A DNA stretch of 64,000 nt, taken from JAFECT01 sp963838235. Lineage in GTDB: Bacteria > Pseudomonadota > Alphaproteobacteria > Caulobacterales > Caulobacteraceae. A program made the translations under genes and the position numbers. The notes beneath the pieces were generated by a model. That model saw only the letters and a list, made by a program, of their open reading frames with translations, was not told the DNA's origin and did not search any database. Positions 46,439-54,754 of the stretch are shown here, piece by piece. Position 1 is the stretch's first letter, and the number at the start of each line of letters is the position of its first letter. The stretch lies in NCBI GenBank assembly GCA_963838235.1, contig CAWIQJ010000005.1, positions 496,001 through 560,000 on the forward strand, read 5' to 3'.

Positions 46439-48556
46439 TCAGGGATGCACCGGCGCAAGGCCGAGCAGAACGACGACCCAGTCGACGAGCCAGATGCCGA
46501 CAAAGGGGGCGATGACGCCGCCCAGGCCATAGAGGAGGAGGTTGCGCGACAGCAGTTTCGCCGCGCCGATCGGACGGTACTTCACCCCCTTCAGCGACAG
46601 GGGGATTAGCATGACGATGATCAGGGCGTTGAAGATCACCGCCGACAAAATCGCGCTTTGCGGGCTGTGCAGGCGCATGACGTTCAACGCGCCGAGCGCT
46701 GGCAGCGAAGCGAGGAAGATCGCGGGGATGATCGCGAAATATTTCGCCACGTCGTTGGCGATGGAGAAGGTGGTGAGCGCGCCGCGGGTGATCAGCATTT
46801 GTTTGCCGACCTCGACGATCTCGATGAGCTTGGTCGGGTCGCTGTCGAGGTCGACCATGTTGCCGGCCTCGCGCGCGGCCTGGGTGCCAGTCTGCATGGC
46901 CACGCCCACGTCCGCCTGAGCCAGGGCTGGGGCGTCATTGGAGCCATCGCCGCACATGGCGACCAGGCGGCCTTTGCTTTGCTCGGCGCGGATCAGGTTC
47001 AGCTTGTCCTCTGGCGTGGCTTCCGCGAGGAAGTCGTCGACGCCGGCCTCCGACGCGATGGTCGCGGCCGTGACCGGGTTGTCGCCGGTGATCATCACCG
47101 TGCGCATGCCCATGCGGCGCAGGTCGGCGAAGCGCTCCTTCACGCCGGGCTTGACCACGTCCTTAAGATGGATGACGCCGACCAGGTTGCCGTTTTCAGC
47201 CACCGCCAAGGGGGTGCCGCCCGAACGCGCAATGCGATCGACCGCGGCGGCGACATCCTTGGGCATGTCGCTTTCCGTCAGGCCGACGAACTTGCAGATC
47301 GCGTCAACCGCGCCCTTGCGCCAATGCATGGTTGACGTGTCGAGGCCCGACATGCGGGTCGTGGCGCTGAACGGGACCACTTCGGCGCCGGTAGGAACCT
47401 GTTCGACCAGCCCGTGCTTCTCGCGCGCCAGTTCGAGAATCGAACGGCCTTCCGGCGTCTCGTCGGCGAGCGAGGCCATCAGCGCGGCCCACAGCGCCTT
47501 GTCGCCGGGAACGCCCGGGGCGGCCACAACCTCGGTGGCCATGCGGTTGCCGAAGGTGATGGTGCCGGTCTTGTCGAGCAGCAAGGTATCGCAGTCGCCG
47601 GCCGCCTCCACCGCGCGTCCGGACACGGCCAGCACATTGACTTTCAGCAGGCGGTCCATACCCGCGATGCCGATCGCGGAGAGCAGGCCGCCGATGGTGG
47701 TGGGGATCAGACAGACGAACAGCGCCCCTAGCACCATGGGGTCGAGGTCAACTTTCGAGTATTTGCCGAGGCCGAGCAGGGTCACCACCGCGATCCAGAA
47801 CACCAGCGTCAGGCCTGCGAGCAGGGCGGCCAGCGCCACCTCGTTCGGCGTCTTCTTGCGCTCGGCGCCTTCGACCATGGCGATCATACGGTCTAGGAAA
47901 GTCGAGCCGGGCTCGGCGGTGATGCGAACTTTGATCCAGTCGGAGACCACGGTCGTGCCGCCGGTGACGGCGGAGCGGTCGCCGCCGGCCTCACGGATGA
48001 CGGGCGCGCTTTCGCCGGTGATGGCCGCTTCGTTCACCGAGGCCACGCCTACGATGATTTCGCCATCTGACGGGATCACGTCCCCGGTCTCCACCAGCAC
48101 GATCGCGCCGGCGCGCAGCTCGTGCGCAGGGGTGGGCACGGTGGTTCCTGTCCTGGGATCGACGATGACCTTCGCTTTGGTCGTCACGCGCGCTGCGCGC
48201 AACGAGTCCGCCGCCGCCTTGCCGCGACCCTGCGCGACGCTCTCGGCGAAGTTGGCGAAAAGCACCGTGGCCCAAAGCCAGAGCGCGATCTGAATCGGGA
48301 AGCCGAAGGGCTTTCCACCGGCGATTGCGGCGATGGTGGAGACGGTCGCAAGCGCGGCCACCACCTCGGTCGCGAGGATCACCGGGTTGCCGAGCAGCCT
48401 CGCTGGATTGAGCTTGCCGAAAGCGGCGATCAACGCGCGGACGAGCACGCCGCGCGAGAAGGTCGCGTTGGCGATGGCCGACTTGGCTTGCTTGGCCGGC
48501 TCTTGGGCAGGCTCTCGAGTCGGCTCGCGGCCGCCTTGAAGGGTTGCGGTCGTCAT
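46439..48556 (-). CDS. kdpB: KdpB, P-type ATPase subunit
   Basis: 705 residues. Phosphorylation site LLLDKTGTITFGNR, VNEAAITGESAPVIRE (actuator TGES), MCGDGSNDAPALAQADVG (hinge), and the KdpB-type nucleotide domain. The first 25 residues are a low-complexity REPTREPAQEPAKQ extension. Hydrolyses ATP to drive high-affinity K+ uptake by KdpA. Confidence 0.97.
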   Translation of the reverse strand: MTTATLQGGREPTREPAQEPAKQAKSAIANATFSRGVLVRALIAAFGKLNPARLLGNPVILATEVVAALATVSTIAAIAGGKPFGFPIQIALWLWATVLFANFAESVAQGRGKAAADSLRAARVTTKAKVIVDPRTGTTVPTPAHELRAGAIVLVETGDVIPSDGEIIVGVASVNEAAITGESAPVIREAGGDRSAVTGGTTVVSDWIKVRITAEPGSTFLDRMIAMVEGAERKKTPNEVALAALLAGLTLVFWIAVVTLLGLGKYSKVDLDPMVLGALFVCLIPTTIGGLLSAIGIAGMDRLLKVNVLAVSGRAVEAAGDCDTLLLDKTGTITFGNRMATEVVAAPGVPGDKALWAALMASLADETPEGRSILELAREKHGLVEQVPTGAEVVPFSATTRMSGLDTSTMHWRKGAVDAICKFVGLTESDMPKDVAAAVDRIARSGGTPLAVAENGNLVGVIHLKDVVKPGVKERFADLRRMGMRTVMITGDNPVTAATIASEAGVDDFLAEATPEDKLNLIRAEQSKGRLVAMCGDGSNDAPALAQADVGVAMQTGTQAAREAGNMVDLDSDPTKLIEIVEVGKQMLITRGALTTFSIANDVAKYFAIIPAIFLASLPALGALNVMRLHSPQSAILSAVIFNALIIVMLIPLSLKGVKYRPIGAAKLLSRNLLLYGLGGVIAPFVGIWLVDWVVVLLGLAPVHP

Positions 48557-48574
48557 GACGACGGACTCCGGATG

Positions 48575-50299
48575 TCAGTGAAGCGCCTTGACCGCGCTGA
48601 GCACCTGGAAGTGCTCGACGATCGGGCCAAGGGCCAGGGCGGGGAAGAAGCAGAGCCCCCCGAGGATGAGGATCACGCCGATGAGCAAGCCGGTGAACAG
48701 CGGCCCGCTGGTCGGCAGGGTGCCGGACGTCGGCGCGAGTTTCGGTTTCGCGACAATCGAGCCTGCGATGGCGAGCACCGGGATCGCATAGCCGAAGCGG
48801 CCGAGCAGCATGGCGATGCCCAGAGTTGCATTCCAGAACGGGACGTTGGCGTTCAGGCCCGCGAAGGCCGACCCGTTGTTGCCTGTGCCTGAACTGTAGG
48901 CATAGAGAATCTCGGACAGACCATGCGCGCCGTCGTTGTTCAGCGACTTCAACGCGATCGGCGTGACTGCGGCAATCGCGGAGAAGCCGAGAATGGAAAG
49001 CGGCAGGATCAGCGCCGCCAACATGGCGAACTTGATCTCGCGCGTTTCGACCTTCTTGCCGAGATACTCGGGCGTGCGCCCGACCATCAATCCGGCCACG
49101 AACACCGAGAGCAACGCCAAGACCACAATCCCATAGAGACCCGAGCCGACGCCGCCGGGCAGGATCTCACCGAGCTGGATCATGAACATGGCCGTACCGC
49201 CGCCGAGCGGCATGAAACTGTCGTGCATGCCGTTCACGCCGCCGTCCGACGCCCCTGTGGTCATGGCGGTCCAGACAGCGGTCGACGGCGCGCCGAAGCG
49301 GACCTCCTTGCCTTCCATGTTCACATAGGAGTCGACGTGGGCGGCGACCTGCGCCGGCGCGGGCTGGGTTTCGGTGAGGTAGATCACGGCGGCGGCGGCG
49401 CTGACCAGGATCAGCATGGCGGCGACCAAGGCGCGCGCGTCCTTCTTGGCCATTGCGACCCGCCCGAAGGCGACGACGCAGGCGAAGCCCAAGGTGTTCA
49501 TCGCCACCTCTTCGATGAGGTTGGTCCAGGCGTTGGGATTCTCGAACGGATGAGCGGAGTTGGCGTTGAACAACCCGCCGCCGTTGGTGCCGAACTGTTT
49601 GATGATTTCCTGGCTCGCGACCGGAAACAGGGTCACGGTCTGCTTGCCGCCTTCGATGGTGTGGGCGTCGAGACCCGCCGCCAGGCTCTGGGGTATGCCG
49701 AGTGCGACGAGAACGAGCGAGCCCACGATCGCGACGGGCAGAAGGACGTAGAGGCTGATGCGGGTCAGATCGACCCAGAAGTTGCCGAGGTCGCTGCCGC
49801 GATTTGCCGCGAAGGCGCGCGCGATGGCGGCGGCCACAGCAATGCCGGCGGCGGCCGACAGGAAGTTGTGCGACGTCAGGCCGGCCATTTGAGAGAAGGT
49901 CGAGATGGTGGATTCCGGCGTATAGGCCTGCCAGTTCGTATTGGTGACGAAGCTGATGGCCGTGTTGAACGCGAGATCGGGGCTGAAGCCCGCGAAGTGT
50001 TGCGGGTTCAGCGGCAGCAGGTTCTGGAACCGAAGGATCAGGTACAGCACGACGAAGCTCGCCACGCTGAACATCAGGAAGGCGAAGGTATATTCGAGCC
50101 AGCCCTGGCCCTTCCATCCGTCGCCTGCACGCCTTACGCCGAAGCCGGCATACAGCACGCGCTCGACCGGCCGCAGCACCGGATCGAGCCAGGTGCGCTC
50201 GCCTGTCCAGACGCGCGCGAGATAAAGGCCCAACGGCCACGCGAGGGCGACCGTGAGTGCGAGTGTGAAGGCGATTTCCGCCCAGCCCTGCCAGTTCAT
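48575..50299 (-). CDS. kdpA: KdpA, potassium-binding subunit
   Basis: 574 residues, ten membrane segments, SKT-superfamily fold. Selectivity-loop regions seen in FVTNTNWQAYTPESTISTFS, QFGTNGGGLFNANSAHPFEN and SSGTGNNGSAFAGLNANVP. Start at ATG (MNWQGWAEI) rather than the longer upstream frame. 13 bp after kdpF. Binds and moves K+ in the high-affinity ATPase. Confidence 0.97.
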   Translation of the reverse strand: MNWQGWAEIAFTLALTVALAWPLGLYLARVWTGERTWLDPVLRPVERVLYAGFGVRRAGDGWKGQGWLEYTFAFLMFSVASFVVLYLILRFQNLLPLNPQHFAGFSPDLAFNTAISFVTNTNWQAYTPESTISTFSQMAGLTSHNFLSAAAGIAVAAAIARAFAANRGSDLGNFWVDLTRISLYVLLPVAIVGSLVLVALGIPQSLAAGLDAHTIEGGKQTVTLFPVASQEIIKQFGTNGGGLFNANSAHPFENPNAWTNLIEEVAMNTLGFACVVAFGRVAMAKKDARALVAAMLILVSAAAAVIYLTETQPAPAQVAAHVDSYVNMEGKEVRFGAPSTAVWTAMTTGASDGGVNGMHDSFMPLGGGTAMFMIQLGEILPGGVGSGLYGIVVLALLSVFVAGLMVGRTPEYLGKKVETREIKFAMLAALILPLSILGFSAIAAVTPIALKSLNNDGAHGLSEILYAYSSGTGNNGSAFAGLNANVPFWNATLGIAMLLGRFGYAIPVLAIAGSIVAKPKLAPTSGTLPTSGPLFTGLLIGVILILGGLCFFPALALGPIVEHFQVLSAVKALH

Positions 50300-50312
50300 G
50301 GGAGTGACCCGC

Positions 50313-50399
50313 TCAGAATTTTTCGGGCCGCAGCAGCGCTGCGACCATGTAGACGGCGACCGCGACGGCCGCGCCCGCATAGATGAGGCCGACGATCAT
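50313..50399 (-). CDS. kdpF: KdpF, small stabilising subunit
   Basis: 28 residues: MIVGLIYAGAAVAVAVYMVA followed by LLRPEKF. A single membrane helix ending in the LLRPE(K/R)F motif typical of KdpF. Immediately upstream of kdpA. Stabilises the KdpABC complex. Confidence 0.92.
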   Translation of the reverse strand: MIVGLIYAGAAVAVAVYMVAALLRPEKF

Positions 50400-50404
50400 C
50401 GCGG

Positions 50405-50488
50405 TCAGGCCTTCTTCAGGAGCACGGCGTAGGCGGCGAACGCCGCAAACGCGGCAATGCCGACCAGGAGGTAGATTGCATCGGCCAC
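50405..50488 (-). CDS. 27-residue predicted membrane peptide ahead of kdpF
   Basis: GTG start with AGGAGA 7 bp upstream. Translation VADAIYLLVGIAAFAAFAAY then AVLLKKA: one hydrophobic helix with a positively charged end, almost the length of KdpF. Stop lies 5 bp before the kdpF start. Probably a second small subunit or a regulator peptide of the K+ ATPase. I do not know an experimental description of it. Confidence 0.7.
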   Translation of the reverse strand: MADAIYLLVGIAAFAAFAAYAVLLKKA

Positions 50489-50576
50489 CGGATTTCTCCT
50501 TCGGCCCGCCGGATTGGCGGCCGGGGCGAAACGTGGCCACGCTCGCATCAGAATGCGATCCGGAACGGCTAGGCCG

Positions 50577-50597
50577 GACATAAGGAAAGCATAAAGA
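50577..50597 (-). promoter_or_regulatory. Candidate KdpE box upstream of the kdp operon
   Basis: Minus-strand sequence GTCTTTATGCTTTCCTTATG, a T-rich element with a TTTATG/CTTATG direct repeat 11 bp apart, about 90 bp before the first small ORF. It resembles the T-rich KdpE site of E. coli. GGCCGG and CCGGCC arms flank it (50572-50577, 50598-50603). The next bases to 50736 show no gene. Confidence 0.5.
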
Positions 50598-50736
50598 CCG
50601 GCCTTGATGCGGCGCTTATCAAAGCGCGCGGGATCGGCATCGAATTCTTATGCGGCGGACCGCACATTTATGCCGCCCGCGAGACGTCGGGCGTACTACA
50701 GGCTGCATATCCGTGGTTCAGTTCCAGGCTCTCTCC

Positions 50737-51012
50737 ATGATCAGTTTGGCGGCGCGGCGATCCGCGCCCGAGCCGAAGAACCCCGCTGATGACCTTGACT
50801 CGATGACCTACGAGATCGTCCGCGAAGACGACGCCTGGCGCATCCTGTATCACGGTTGCCCGGCGGGGCGGTTCGCCAGCTTCGACGCCGCGCTCGCCTT
50901 CGCGCGCAATCTCACCCGTGAACGTGCGGCGCTGGGCACGACCGCCTGCGTCGCCCTGCAACGCAATGCATCGCCCTCGAAGCGCGAGGTCTATCCGGCG
51001 CGCCCTGTGTGA
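50737..51012 (+). CDS. Small hypothetical protein
   Basis: 91 residues from 50737, or 69 from an ATG at 50803 (MTYEIVREDDAWRILYHG), which begins the structured part. DDAWRILYHGCPAGRFASFD and ALAFARNLTRERAAL look like a beta-hairpin plus helix, as in small DUF2188-like proteins that mark stress loci. Basic tail. Divergent from kdp. Confidence 0.55.
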   Translation: MISLAARRSAPEPKNPADDLDSMTYEIVREDDAWRILYHGCPAGRFASFDAALAFARNLTRERAALGTTACVALQRNASPSKREVYPARPV

Positions 51013-51024
51013 CGGAAAGATATG

Positions 51025-51049
51025 CCCGGCGGCTGCGGACGCCGCCGGG
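51025..51049 (+). terminator. GC-rich hairpin after the small gene
   Basis: CCCGGCGGC-tgcggac-GCCGCCGGG, a perfect 9-bp stem 13 bp after the stop at 51012. No T-run follows, so it could stop polymerase only with help or may just protect the 3' end. Confidence 0.45.
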
Positions 51050-51055
51050 CGCTCT

Positions 51056-51104
51056 GAGCGCGTTGCGTAAAAGTGCAACCCGGTTTTACGGTCACAACGC
51101 GCTC
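51056..51104. repeat. REP-like hairpin element, copy A
   Basis: Outer stem GAGCGCGTTG / CAACGCGCTC, inner stem CGTAAAA / TTTTACG, loop of about 11 bases. The element lies between convergent genes. A second copy at 60853 keeps the loop layout while both stems carry paired base changes, so this is an evolving structured element. Similar palindromes are scattered in many alphaproteobacterial genomes. Confidence 0.7.
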
Positions 51105-51118
51105 AAATGTTGGAGTTC

Positions 51119-51167
51119 AGAGCACGATTCAACGATCAGATGAGTCCATCTGATCGCATCGTGCTCT
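51119..51167. repeat. Long two-stem inverted repeat
   Basis: AGAGCACGAT (51119-51128) pairs with ATCGTGCTCT (51158-51167), and CGATCAGATG with CATCTGATCG inside it around a 4-base loop. It lies 15 bp after REP copy A and just before the tonB stop (convergent gap). Likely another repeat family member or a bidirectional terminator. Confidence 0.65.
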
Positions 51168-51173
51168 AGGCGA

Positions 51174-51911
51174 TCAGTTCATCCTGAAGCGGATCGGTAT
51201 GGTCACTTCCGCGCCTTCGACCGGTTGTCCATCGACGGTCTTGGGCTTCATGCGGAAATAGGGCGCCAGATGCTTCGCCGCATTGCCGAAGCCTTGCCGC
51301 GGCGGCGTTTCGGACGCGACGGTGCAGTTGCTGAGCGTTCCGTTGATCGTCACCACACAGTGGATCGACGCCATGCCCTCGATGCCCGACGCGGCCGCGC
51401 CCGGCGGATAGAACCGCGACATGGCTGCGGCGTCCGGCTGGCTGAGCCAGGTCGGGTTGAGGATGACGGAGGGCTTTGTCGTGATCCCACCGCCGCTTTC
51501 GCCGTTCCCGCCGTTGTTGTTGTCGCCCGGATCCGGCCCGGTGGGCGGCAGCAGCTTGTCGCCGGCGCCGGACGGGGCGGGCGCCAGGTGGACTTTATCG
51601 TCCGGCGTCGTCGTCACGATCGGATCGGATTTCTTGGACGTGTCCGGGTTGGTCTTGGTCGGTGTCAGCGGCTTCGGCGGCGGCGTCACCTTTGGGATTG
51701 GCGGTAGGATGGTGACGATCGGCGGGACCCGGTCGATCGCCATCACGGGCGCGACCCAGTGCTGATTGTACACCCACCAAATTCCGGCGGCGTGCAGGGT
51801 GAGCGATACGCCCAGGGCGCCCCAGAGCCAGGGCGGAATCCGGCGACGTCCGCCGTTCTCGTTGAGCGATTGCAGGACGCCGCCTCCGGCGCCCGCGGCT
51901 TGCATCATCAT
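51174..51911 (-). CDS. tonB: TonB-family energy-transducing protein
   Basis: 245 residues. Short cytoplasmic head, membrane anchor WLWGALGVSLTLHAAGIWWV (about residues 29-48), a proline-rich periplasmic spacer (PPIPKVTPPPKPLTPTKT and a GGNGESGGG run), then a TonB C-terminal domain: YPPGAAASGIEGMASIHCVV, KHLAPYFRMKPKTVDGQPVE, ending PIRFRMN. The domain carries two cysteines that may pair (HCVV, SNCTV). No exbB/exbD nearby. Could energise receptors such as the one at 28558 (inference). Confidence 0.85.
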   Translation of the reverse strand: MMMQAAGAGGGVLQSLNENGGRRRIPPWLWGALGVSLTLHAAGIWWVYNQHWVAPVMAIDRVPPIVTILPPIPKVTPPPKPLTPTKTNPDTSKKSDPIVTTTPDDKVHLAPAPSGAGDKLLPPTGPDPGDNNNGGNGESGGGITTKPSVILNPTWLSQPDAAAMSRFYPPGAAASGIEGMASIHCVVTINGTLSNCTVASETPPRQGFGNAAKHLAPYFRMKPKTVDGQPVEGAEVTIPIRFRMN

Positions 51912-52054
51912 GGTGTCCCCTTTTCCTGCCCTCGGTGTCCTCCTCTTAACCAAGGCGCGAAGCGAGGGCGGCTTGCGCCCGAGGTTGAGCCTCCGCCCGG
52001 CTTGCGGCGAGACCGTGGGCGACTTGCGGCGGGAATGCGGCCGAGCTTGCGCGG

Positions 52055-53719
52055 TCAGTCGGACGCGAGCGCGCCTAACAGCGGCTTGAGGCGATGCGTA
52101 TACGCTTTCCAGCGTCCGATGCTGGCGGTGTAGATCGGCCGACGCACCTGGGCGGCGCTCGCGGTGCGCACGGCGCGGGACGTCGTATGAAAGTCGAGGC
52201 AGGCCGCATCCCAATCGAGTTCGCAGAAGGCGACGAGCCTGCGCGCCGCCGCATCGAGATTTTCGACAACATCCTCGTAACGCACTTCGAGGAAGCGGTT
52301 CGCCGGCAGGACCGCGCGCCAATGCGCCATCAGACGATCGCGCGCCCGGTAATAGCGCCCGAGTTCGGCGAGGTCGTAGGCGAAGGGCTGCCGGCCGGTG
52401 AACAGCTTGGTGTAGCAGGACACGGCCGTGTCGGCCGGATCGCGGCGGCAGTGGATGATGCGCGCGTTCGGCAGCACGCGGTGGATCAGGCCGGCGTAGC
52501 GGAAGTTCGACGGCATTTTGTCGACTACGCGCTTGCGTCCATCGGCAAGCTGCTCGACGCACCCGACGTAGCGCTGCCCCAGCGCCTCGAGGTCTGCAGG
52601 CGACAGGGCCGAGGCGCGTTCCGGATAGCCGTCGGCGCCCAGCGCGTCCACGATCACGCCTTCGAGGACGCCGAGTTCTCCGCCGCCGCGGACGTCCGGA
52701 TGCGACGCGAGAATTTGTTCCACCAGCGTCGTGCCGGACCGCGGCATACCGACCACGAACACCGGCAGGTCTGAGGCGCAGCCGCCGCTCGCGCGGCTCG
52801 TATCGTCCGGAAAGGCCGCAGCGATGCGCCCGAACAGCGCAACATCGTCCCGGGTGTCGTAGTCGAAGGTCGCGCGCTTCCACGCGTTTCCGGTGTCGAG
52901 CCGGTCGAAGGCGCGATCCACGTCGCCCGCGTCCAGCCACGCCTTGCCGAGCGCGAAGGCGAGGGGAATGCGCACCTCATCCGCGGACGAGGAGGCCAAC
53001 AGGGTCTCCATGCTCGCGATGTCGGGATCGCCGGCGGAAAATCGCTTCAGGTCGCTACGCGCATGCCAGGCGACCGCCGACGACGGGTCGAGCGCCAGCG
53101 CGGCGTCGAGGGCCTGGAGCGCCGCCGCGTCGCGTCCAAGCTCCTGCTGCGCGACGCCGAGATTGACCAGCGCCTTCGCATAGCCCGGGTGGTGAGCCAC
53201 CGCGCGTTCGAACGCGCGCGCCGCCTCCTCGGTTCGACCCAGTTCGCGTAAGGCGACGCCGAGATTGTTGTGCGCCTCGGCATAGTCGGACTTCAGCGCG
53301 ATGGCGCGGCCGTAGGCCTCGACCGCCGCGTTTAGCCGCCCCAGTTCGCGCCGCGCGGCGCCCAGATTGTTGTGAGCCTCGGCCAGGGCCGGGTTGAGCG
53401 CGACCGCGCGCTCATAGGCGTCGGCGGCGTCCTGCGGCCGGCTCAGACGCTGCAGCACCACGCCCAGGTGGTTGTGCGTCTCCGCGACGCTCGCATTGAC
53501 CGCGACGGCGCGTCCGATCAGGTCGGCGGCCTCGACGTTGCGGCCGGTCTGGGCCGCGATCAGGCCCAGCAGGCGCAGGCTGTCGAAATTGCCCGGATCG
53601 GCCGCCAGCACCTCGCGATAGAGCGCCTCGGCCGGGACGAGCTCGCCGGCCTGGTGGCGGCGCACGGCGGCCTGAAGCGTCGCGTTGAGGTCGGAAGCGG
53701 GCGGCATGGGCCCAAGCAC
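52055..53719 (-). CDS. TPR-repeat sulfotransferase-family protein (second copy type)
   Basis: 554 residues. N-terminal TPRs with the classic spacing (NHLGVVLQRLSRPQDAADAY, NNLGAARRELGRLNAAVEAY, NNLGVALRELGRTEEAARAF) up to about residue 240. The sulfotransferase domain has the PAPS loop VVGMPRSGTTLVEQILASHP and the 3'-phosphate region IHCRRDPADTAVSCY, ending with RWKAYTHRLKPLL. The target is unknown; the same architecture is at 19572 but sequence is clearly diverged. GTG at 53719 or ATG at 53707. Confidence 0.82.
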   Translation of the reverse strand: MLGPMPPASDLNATLQAAVRRHQAGELVPAEALYREVLAADPGNFDSLRLLGLIAAQTGRNVEAADLIGRAVAVNASVAETHNHLGVVLQRLSRPQDAADAYERAVALNPALAEAHNNLGAARRELGRLNAAVEAYGRAIALKSDYAEAHNNLGVALRELGRTEEAARAFERAVAHHPGYAKALVNLGVAQQELGRDAAALQALDAALALDPSSAVAWHARSDLKRFSAGDPDIASMETLLASSSADEVRIPLAFALGKAWLDAGDVDRAFDRLDTGNAWKRATFDYDTRDDVALFGRIAAAFPDDTSRASGGCASDLPVFVVGMPRSGTTLVEQILASHPDVRGGGELGVLEGVIVDALGADGYPERASALSPADLEALGQRYVGCVEQLADGRKRVVDKMPSNFRYAGLIHRVLPNARIIHCRRDPADTAVSCYTKLFTGRQPFAYDLAELGRYYRARDRLMAHWRAVLPANRFLEVRYEDVVENLDAAARRLVAFCELDWDAACLDFHTTSRAVRTASAAQVRRPIYTASIGRWKAYTHRLKPLLGALASD

Positions 53720-53812
53720 GGCACGATTCCCCCGTAGGCGCCACGGCGGCGGTCCTCGCGTCGCTGGGCCCGGTTAGGTTTCATTAACCATAATTTGGCC
53801 AGCCTCCCGCCA

Positions 53813-54625
53813 ATGGCCGTCCCCTCCATCAATGGATTCGCCGGGGTGGAAGCCGCGATCCGTCGCGCGGCCCAGGCGACCGGCGTCGATTTCGACTTCC
53901 TGCTGCGCACGGCGAAGCGGGAAAGCGGCCTCAATCCCGGGGCGCGGGCGCGCACGACCTCCGCCGCCGGCCTGTTCCAGTTTGTCGACCAGACCTGGCT
54001 CGGCACCCTGAAGCGCTACGGCGCCAAACACGGCCTGGGCGGCTATGCGTCGGCGATCGAACAGGGGACCGACGGGCGCTGGCGGGTGAGCGACCCGGGA
54101 GCGCGGCGCGCGGTGATGGCGCTGAAGATGGACCCGCAGGCCTCCGCCCTGATGGCGGGCGAGATGACCGCCGATCACGCCGCCTATTTACGCGGCCGCA
54201 CCGGCCGCGATCCGTCGGCGGGCGAGCTCTATGCCGCGCATTTCCTCGGGCCGGCGGGCTCGGCCAAACTCATCGAGACCGCGGCGGTGCGTCCGGGCGT
54301 CTCCGCCGCCAGCCTGTTTCCGGAAGCGGCGGACGCGAACCGTTCGATCTTTTTCCACGGCGGACGTTCGCTCTCGGTAACCGAGGTGCTGGCCAATCTG
54401 TCGAAGCTCGACGGCGGCGCGTCGTCGCCGGTCCTGACCTCGCTGCCTGGGCTCGACGAAGCGGGGATGAAGAACGCCGGTATCGCCGCGCGCCTCGATC
54501 GTCTGCGCCGCGAAGAGGCGGTGATGGGATTATTCAACGGCGACGACTCGGGCGGCCTGGGCGGCGGCTCGCTGCTCGACGCGCAGCTGCTCAGCGCGTT
54601 CGGACCGGGCAAGAACGGCGAGTGA
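53813..54625 (+). CDS. Lytic transglycosylase (SLT domain)
   Basis: About 270 residues from the ATG at 53813. No clear signal peptide. SLT fold: FLLRTAKRESGLNPGARART with the catalytic glutamate, AAGLFQFVDQTWLGTLKRYG, YLRGRTGRDPSAGELYAAHF and LGPAGSAKL. Cleaves peptidoglycan glycan strands. The second half (residues about 170-270) is low-complexity linker. TTAACC upstream at 53784-53789 may be part of a cell-cycle promoter. A strong hairpin follows the stop. Confidence 0.85.
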   Translation: MAVPSINGFAGVEAAIRRAAQATGVDFDFLLRTAKRESGLNPGARARTTSAAGLFQFVDQTWLGTLKRYGAKHGLGGYASAIEQGTDGRWRVSDPGARRAVMALKMDPQASALMAGEMTADHAAYLRGRTGRDPSAGELYAAHFLGPAGSAKLIETAAVRPGVSAASLFPEAADANRSIFFHGGRSLSVTEVLANLSKLDGGASSPVLTSLPGLDEAGMKNAGIAARLDRLRREEAVMGLFNGDDSGGLGGGSLLDAQLLSAFGPGKNGE

Positions 54626-54667
54626 AAAAAACCCCGCCAGCATCGCCTGGGGGACGCGCTGGCGGGG
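54625..54667 (-). terminator. Rho-independent terminator for the minus-strand gene at 54755
   Basis: CCCCGCCAGC (54632-54641) pairs with GCTGGCGGGG (54658-54667), a perfect 10-bp stem. On the minus strand it is followed by seven Ts (aaaaaaa on the plus strand at 54625-54631). It lies 88 bp past the stop of the Gly/His-rich protein gene and also just after the lytic transglycosylase stop. Confidence 0.8.
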
Positions 54668-54754
54668 TCAAAGGAGACCTTAGGGCACTTGTAGTGTGGG
54701 ACGGGTTGCTGTCAGGGACCTGTCCAGGCCTAAGGAATTCCTGGGAAAAAAGCC

